DNA of 48,830 bases from positions 1 through 48,830 of the forward strand of contig JADGJL010000067.1 in assembly GCA_027600665.1 (NCBI GenBank), written 5' to 3'. This DNA is from Irineochytrium annulatum (Eukaryota; Chytridiomycota; Chytridiomycetes; Chytridiales; Chytridiaceae). The notes under the pieces are model-generated. The model ran no database searches. It saw nothing but the letters and a program-made list of their open reading frames with translations, and was not told the DNA's origin. A program made the translations under genes and the position numbers. This document shows positions 46,901-48,830 of this stretch, piece by piece. Each line of letters opens with the position of its first letter. The stretch's first letter is position 1.

Positions 46901-47387
46901 TGTGGGAATCCGGAGAGATCGACTCCTGAGCCCGTGGCGAGCGTCGAACCTCCTCGTGCTGCCGCAGCAGGACCTTATGTTCTTCATGGCAACCGAAGGC
47001 GACACGGCTGGCACAACACACCGGACCCTTGCGTCCTGCAGGGTTTCGGCGTGCCAGATGTCAGGCGCCGCATGGAATGCACAAGCGGGAGCGGCGCCGT
47101 ATGTCGTCAGCCGCGGCGGAGCTGCGATTGGGAGCTCTGTCATGGGGGATGGGGAATGTGACGAAAGCGAAGGAGTGATTTCGCAGACGGAGAGTGGGAG
47201 CGGACCGATGGGGATTCCTAGCGATGGTTTGGGACCTAGGAGCTCGGTTTGTTTAAGGCCGGAAGGCGATCGGGTCGGATGGGTCGTGGAGTTTGCAACT
47301 AGCAAGAGGCTAGGGCGGTTCAGGGCTGCCTGCGACGCTGCCTGCGGCGCCGCCAGGGGAGCGGGCGGAGGTAGCGCGCTGGCTTGA
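43933..47387 (+). CDS. Class C GPCR with a PstS-like phosphate-binding ectodomain and EGF-like linker
   Basis: Six exons (43933-44035, 44112-44349, 44405-44765, 44820-45161, 45219-46196, 46263-47387) give 1,048 residues. The ATG at 43933 opens a basic head plus hydrophobic core, a signal peptide; an in-frame ATG at 43678 would bury it. The ectodomain (about 35-345) follows bacterial PstS in order: GASFP, SSNNG, WGSSDIAI, PSVGAAIIVAVNIP, SGNLTSWNDP, VRSPGSGTS. In E. coli PstS the equivalent residues (Ser of SSGG, Asp of GASD, Arg and SGT of RADGSGTS) contact phosphate. An EGF-like cysteine-rich linker follows (ACQHGSC, ATCQCDRGW). Seven membrane segments start at about 45505, with the conserved class C cysteines (DWVC, VACQ). 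The cytoplasmic tail of about 300 residues is Ser/Pro-rich. Several N-glycosylation sites sit in the ectodomain. Likely a plasma-membrane receptor; phosphate as ligand is inference. Confidence 0.87.
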
Positions 47388-47798
47388 CTGGCGATTGAAA
47401 CATAATGTTGGTGAGGATAAGGCCTAGCACGGTTTACATGCACAACCAAGGGCTTTCGTAGGCATCATTGTTTGTGGTCTTTGGCGTGCATCTGTTCAAT
47501 ACACACATTTTATTGCACTCCCCGAATGTGATCAGACGTGCTTTCTGGCGATAGCGATGGCACTGACCAGCGCGGGAATGAGGACCCGCCGTCGCCAGGC
47601 TCACCAGACTAATCTCCTGCACTCCCGGGACCCGGCGTGTAAATGGATGACCACAAATGAATGGTCGACGCCCTCATACACCTTAAGTTAGGCAACACAT
47701 AAATCCCCCGCTTCCGCAAACCAAGTAAATCTGCAACCTCGACAGCAGACCCGACGGCAGCCTTCGGCATCCCTCCGTAGCTCCCACTCGCTGAGAGA
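47388..47798. other. Intergenic region between the GPCR gene and cyclase gene F
   Basis: About 410 bp containing the GPCR 3' UTR and the upstream region of gene F. Nothing else is recognisable. Confidence 0.4.
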
Positions 47799-48695
47799 AT
47801 GGACGTCGCGAGGTTCACGGCCAGCTACCTCCGCGATCTAAGTCGCGACCCGAACACGGTTGCCGCCGTGCAAGCCGACCTCGTCGCCGGGCGGGCCTTC
47901 GAGACCACCGAGAGGATGGCCATCATGATGCTGGACATAAGCGGATACTCCAAGATGTCTGCTGACCTGGTGAGTTTAGGGGTCTTATGGAATTGATCGG
48001 GTTTTGGGGTAGTATTGCTGTGATAGCGACGCGGTCGCTCTGACGGGTCCTGCTGGTTGCATTTTAAGCAAGGGAGGTCGCTTTCTACTGTGGTCGCTTG
48101 GTATTGTATCGTTTAAAGGGTTGCTGTATGGCAGAGGCTGAGGATGCTGAGGATAGCACGTGGACTGAACGGCGCGCAGCGCTTTCGTTGATTTCGTCAA
48201 TAACTGCATTTCAACTTACAATCTCCTTAAGACTTTCCTCGGCAAGATGGCGTCAGAAATCACCACCATGTCTATCGGAGCATACATGAATCAGGTAGCA
48301 CATCAGTGATATTGCCTGGATCATTCGTTACTTAACGCTATACTTATGCATGTTCATCCCACAATGAAGATTATTGATGTCATCTCGCTGTACAACGGGG
48401 ACATTGTCAAGTTCTTAGGTAGGCAAGGAAAATAATGTGTTGTAACACATTTTGTAACATATTTTGTAAAATTGCATCGCCAGGTGACGCCGTCCTCGTA
48501 ACTTTCTCCAAGAGCCATCTGCTGGAATGTCACGGCCAGGTTTCTATGCGAGCGATTGGGTGCTGCCTGCACATCATGTCGGCGTACCCCGTTATGGATC
48601 TCAACATGAAGATTGCAGAAACAAACGGGGTTAAGGTTAGGGTTAGGGTTAAGGTAAAGATTAAGGTTAAGGTTAAGGTTAACGTTAAAGGTTAG
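47799..48695 (+). pseudogene. Soluble adenylyl cyclase-like gene F, truncated inside C1 by telomere-like repeats
   Basis: Exons 47799-47969, 48232-48294, 48370-48418 and 48484 onwards keep frame. The N-terminus (FTASYLRDLSRDP, AFETTERMAIMMLDISGYSK) aligns with the start of copies A to E, and the C1 metal aspartates are present (MLDISGYS, VKFLGDAVLVTF). The match continues through RAIGCCLHIMSAYP to DLNMKIAETNG, corresponding to the NIGEI region of the others, and stops at about 48628. Beyond that the frame reads repeat-derived Val/Lys/Arg dipeptides and ends at a TAG (48693-48695). C2, the ATPase and the helical region are missing, so no cyclase can be made. Intron positions differ from A to E: there is no intron before DISGYS, and two extra ones lie around NGDIVKFLG. 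This was therefore an older, divergent family member before it was cut. Confidence 0.75.
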
Positions 48696-48702
48696 GGTTA
48701 GG
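48629..48702 (+). repeat. Degenerate telomere-like repeat (TTAGGG/TTAAGG)n
   Basis: About 74 bp made of hexamers: TTAGGG four times, TTAAGG about five times, plus variants such as TAAAGA, TTAACG and TTAAAGG. TTAGGG is the common fungal telomere unit. The G-rich strand is the plus strand, so a chromosome end would lie to the right. The repeat sits exactly at the break in gene F on one side and the endonuclease-like frame on the other. Confidence 0.85.
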
Positions 48703-48830
48703 CCCATGGTGTCCACCCAGCGCTCACACGTTTTGCGGAGATGACTCAGAGGCTATTGAGAGACCACGCAGGCGCCCCTATGATCATCGTGGGGGACTTC
48801 AACATTCGAAGCAGATCGTTAACTGGTGAC
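48703..48830 (+). mobile_element. 5'-truncated fragment of a non-LTR-type endonuclease/exonuclease/phosphatase domain, continues off window
   Basis: Directly after the telomere-like repeat one frame is open to the window edge, 43 codons, with a TAG at 48699-48701 inside the repeat just before it. It contains RFAEMTQRLLRDH followed by APMIIVGDFNIRSRS. The hydrophobic run plus GDFN is the hallmark of the apurinic-type endonuclease domain of LINE-like retrotransposons; a cellular exonuclease III or DNase I-like gene is possible but less likely in this setting. The N-terminal half of the domain is missing, as in the 5'-truncated copies usual for LINEs. Reverse transcriptase would lie to the right, outside the window. 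Confidence 0.55.

Noticed and set aside
1..48830. CRISPR arrays, bacterial operons, tRNA or rRNA genes
   Set aside because: No spaced repeats, no Shine-Dalgarno/operon layout, and no tRNA box A/B pair or rRNA-like segment was noticed. The intron-rich genes are clearly eukaryotic.

Overview
The window is nuclear DNA of a fungus, most likely a zoosporic (chytrid-type) lineage. The evidence is intron-dense genes with 44-100 nt GT-AG introns, a Prp19 splicing factor, a fungal-type GLTP, soluble-adenylyl-cyclase-like genes, a class C GPCR and TTAGGG-type repeats near the right end. The lineage is an inference; no rRNA or other marker gene is present. The standard genetic code fits every gene.

Left part (1-13483), mixed genes. 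An ankyrin-repeat protein fused to a degenerate Sir2 domain runs off the left edge (minus). It is followed by a FEN1/XPG-family nuclease (minus), PRP19 (minus), an unrecognised polyQ-containing protein (plus), a glycolipid transfer protein (minus) and a membrane-anchored epoxide-hydrolase-like enzyme (plus).

Middle part (14074-42829), a tandem family of five very large genes (about 1,540 residues each), four on the minus strand and one inverted. Each has the layout of soluble adenylyl cyclase (ADCY10): cyclase domain C1, cyclase domain C2, a P-loop ATPase of the AAA_16/STAND type, and a long helical C-terminal region. Both metal-binding aspartates are present in C1, and the Asn/Arg transition-state pair is present in C2. 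Copies A to D read through cleanly. Copy E has a lost splice donor and a one-base frameshift.

Right part (43933-48830). A class C GPCR has an extracellular domain that reads as a bacterial PstS-type phosphate-binding protein with the phosphate-contacting motifs kept, then an EGF-like cysteine-rich linker, a 7TM core and a long cytoplasmic tail. A sixth, divergent cyclase gene (F) starts at 47799 and is cut off inside C1 by about 74 bp of degenerate TTAGGG/TTAAGG repeat. Directly after the repeat lies an open frame with the GDFN motif of a retrotransposon-type endonuclease. The window therefore seems to end in subtelomeric or telomere-derived sequence.

Two points deserve most attention: the PstS-GPCR fusion, a candidate phosphate-sensing receptor sitting between cyclase genes, and the expansion and decay of the cyclase array beside telomere-like DNA. 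Exon borders were set by hand from splice consensus, reading phase and paralogue comparison. Functions are inferred from motifs, without any database search.
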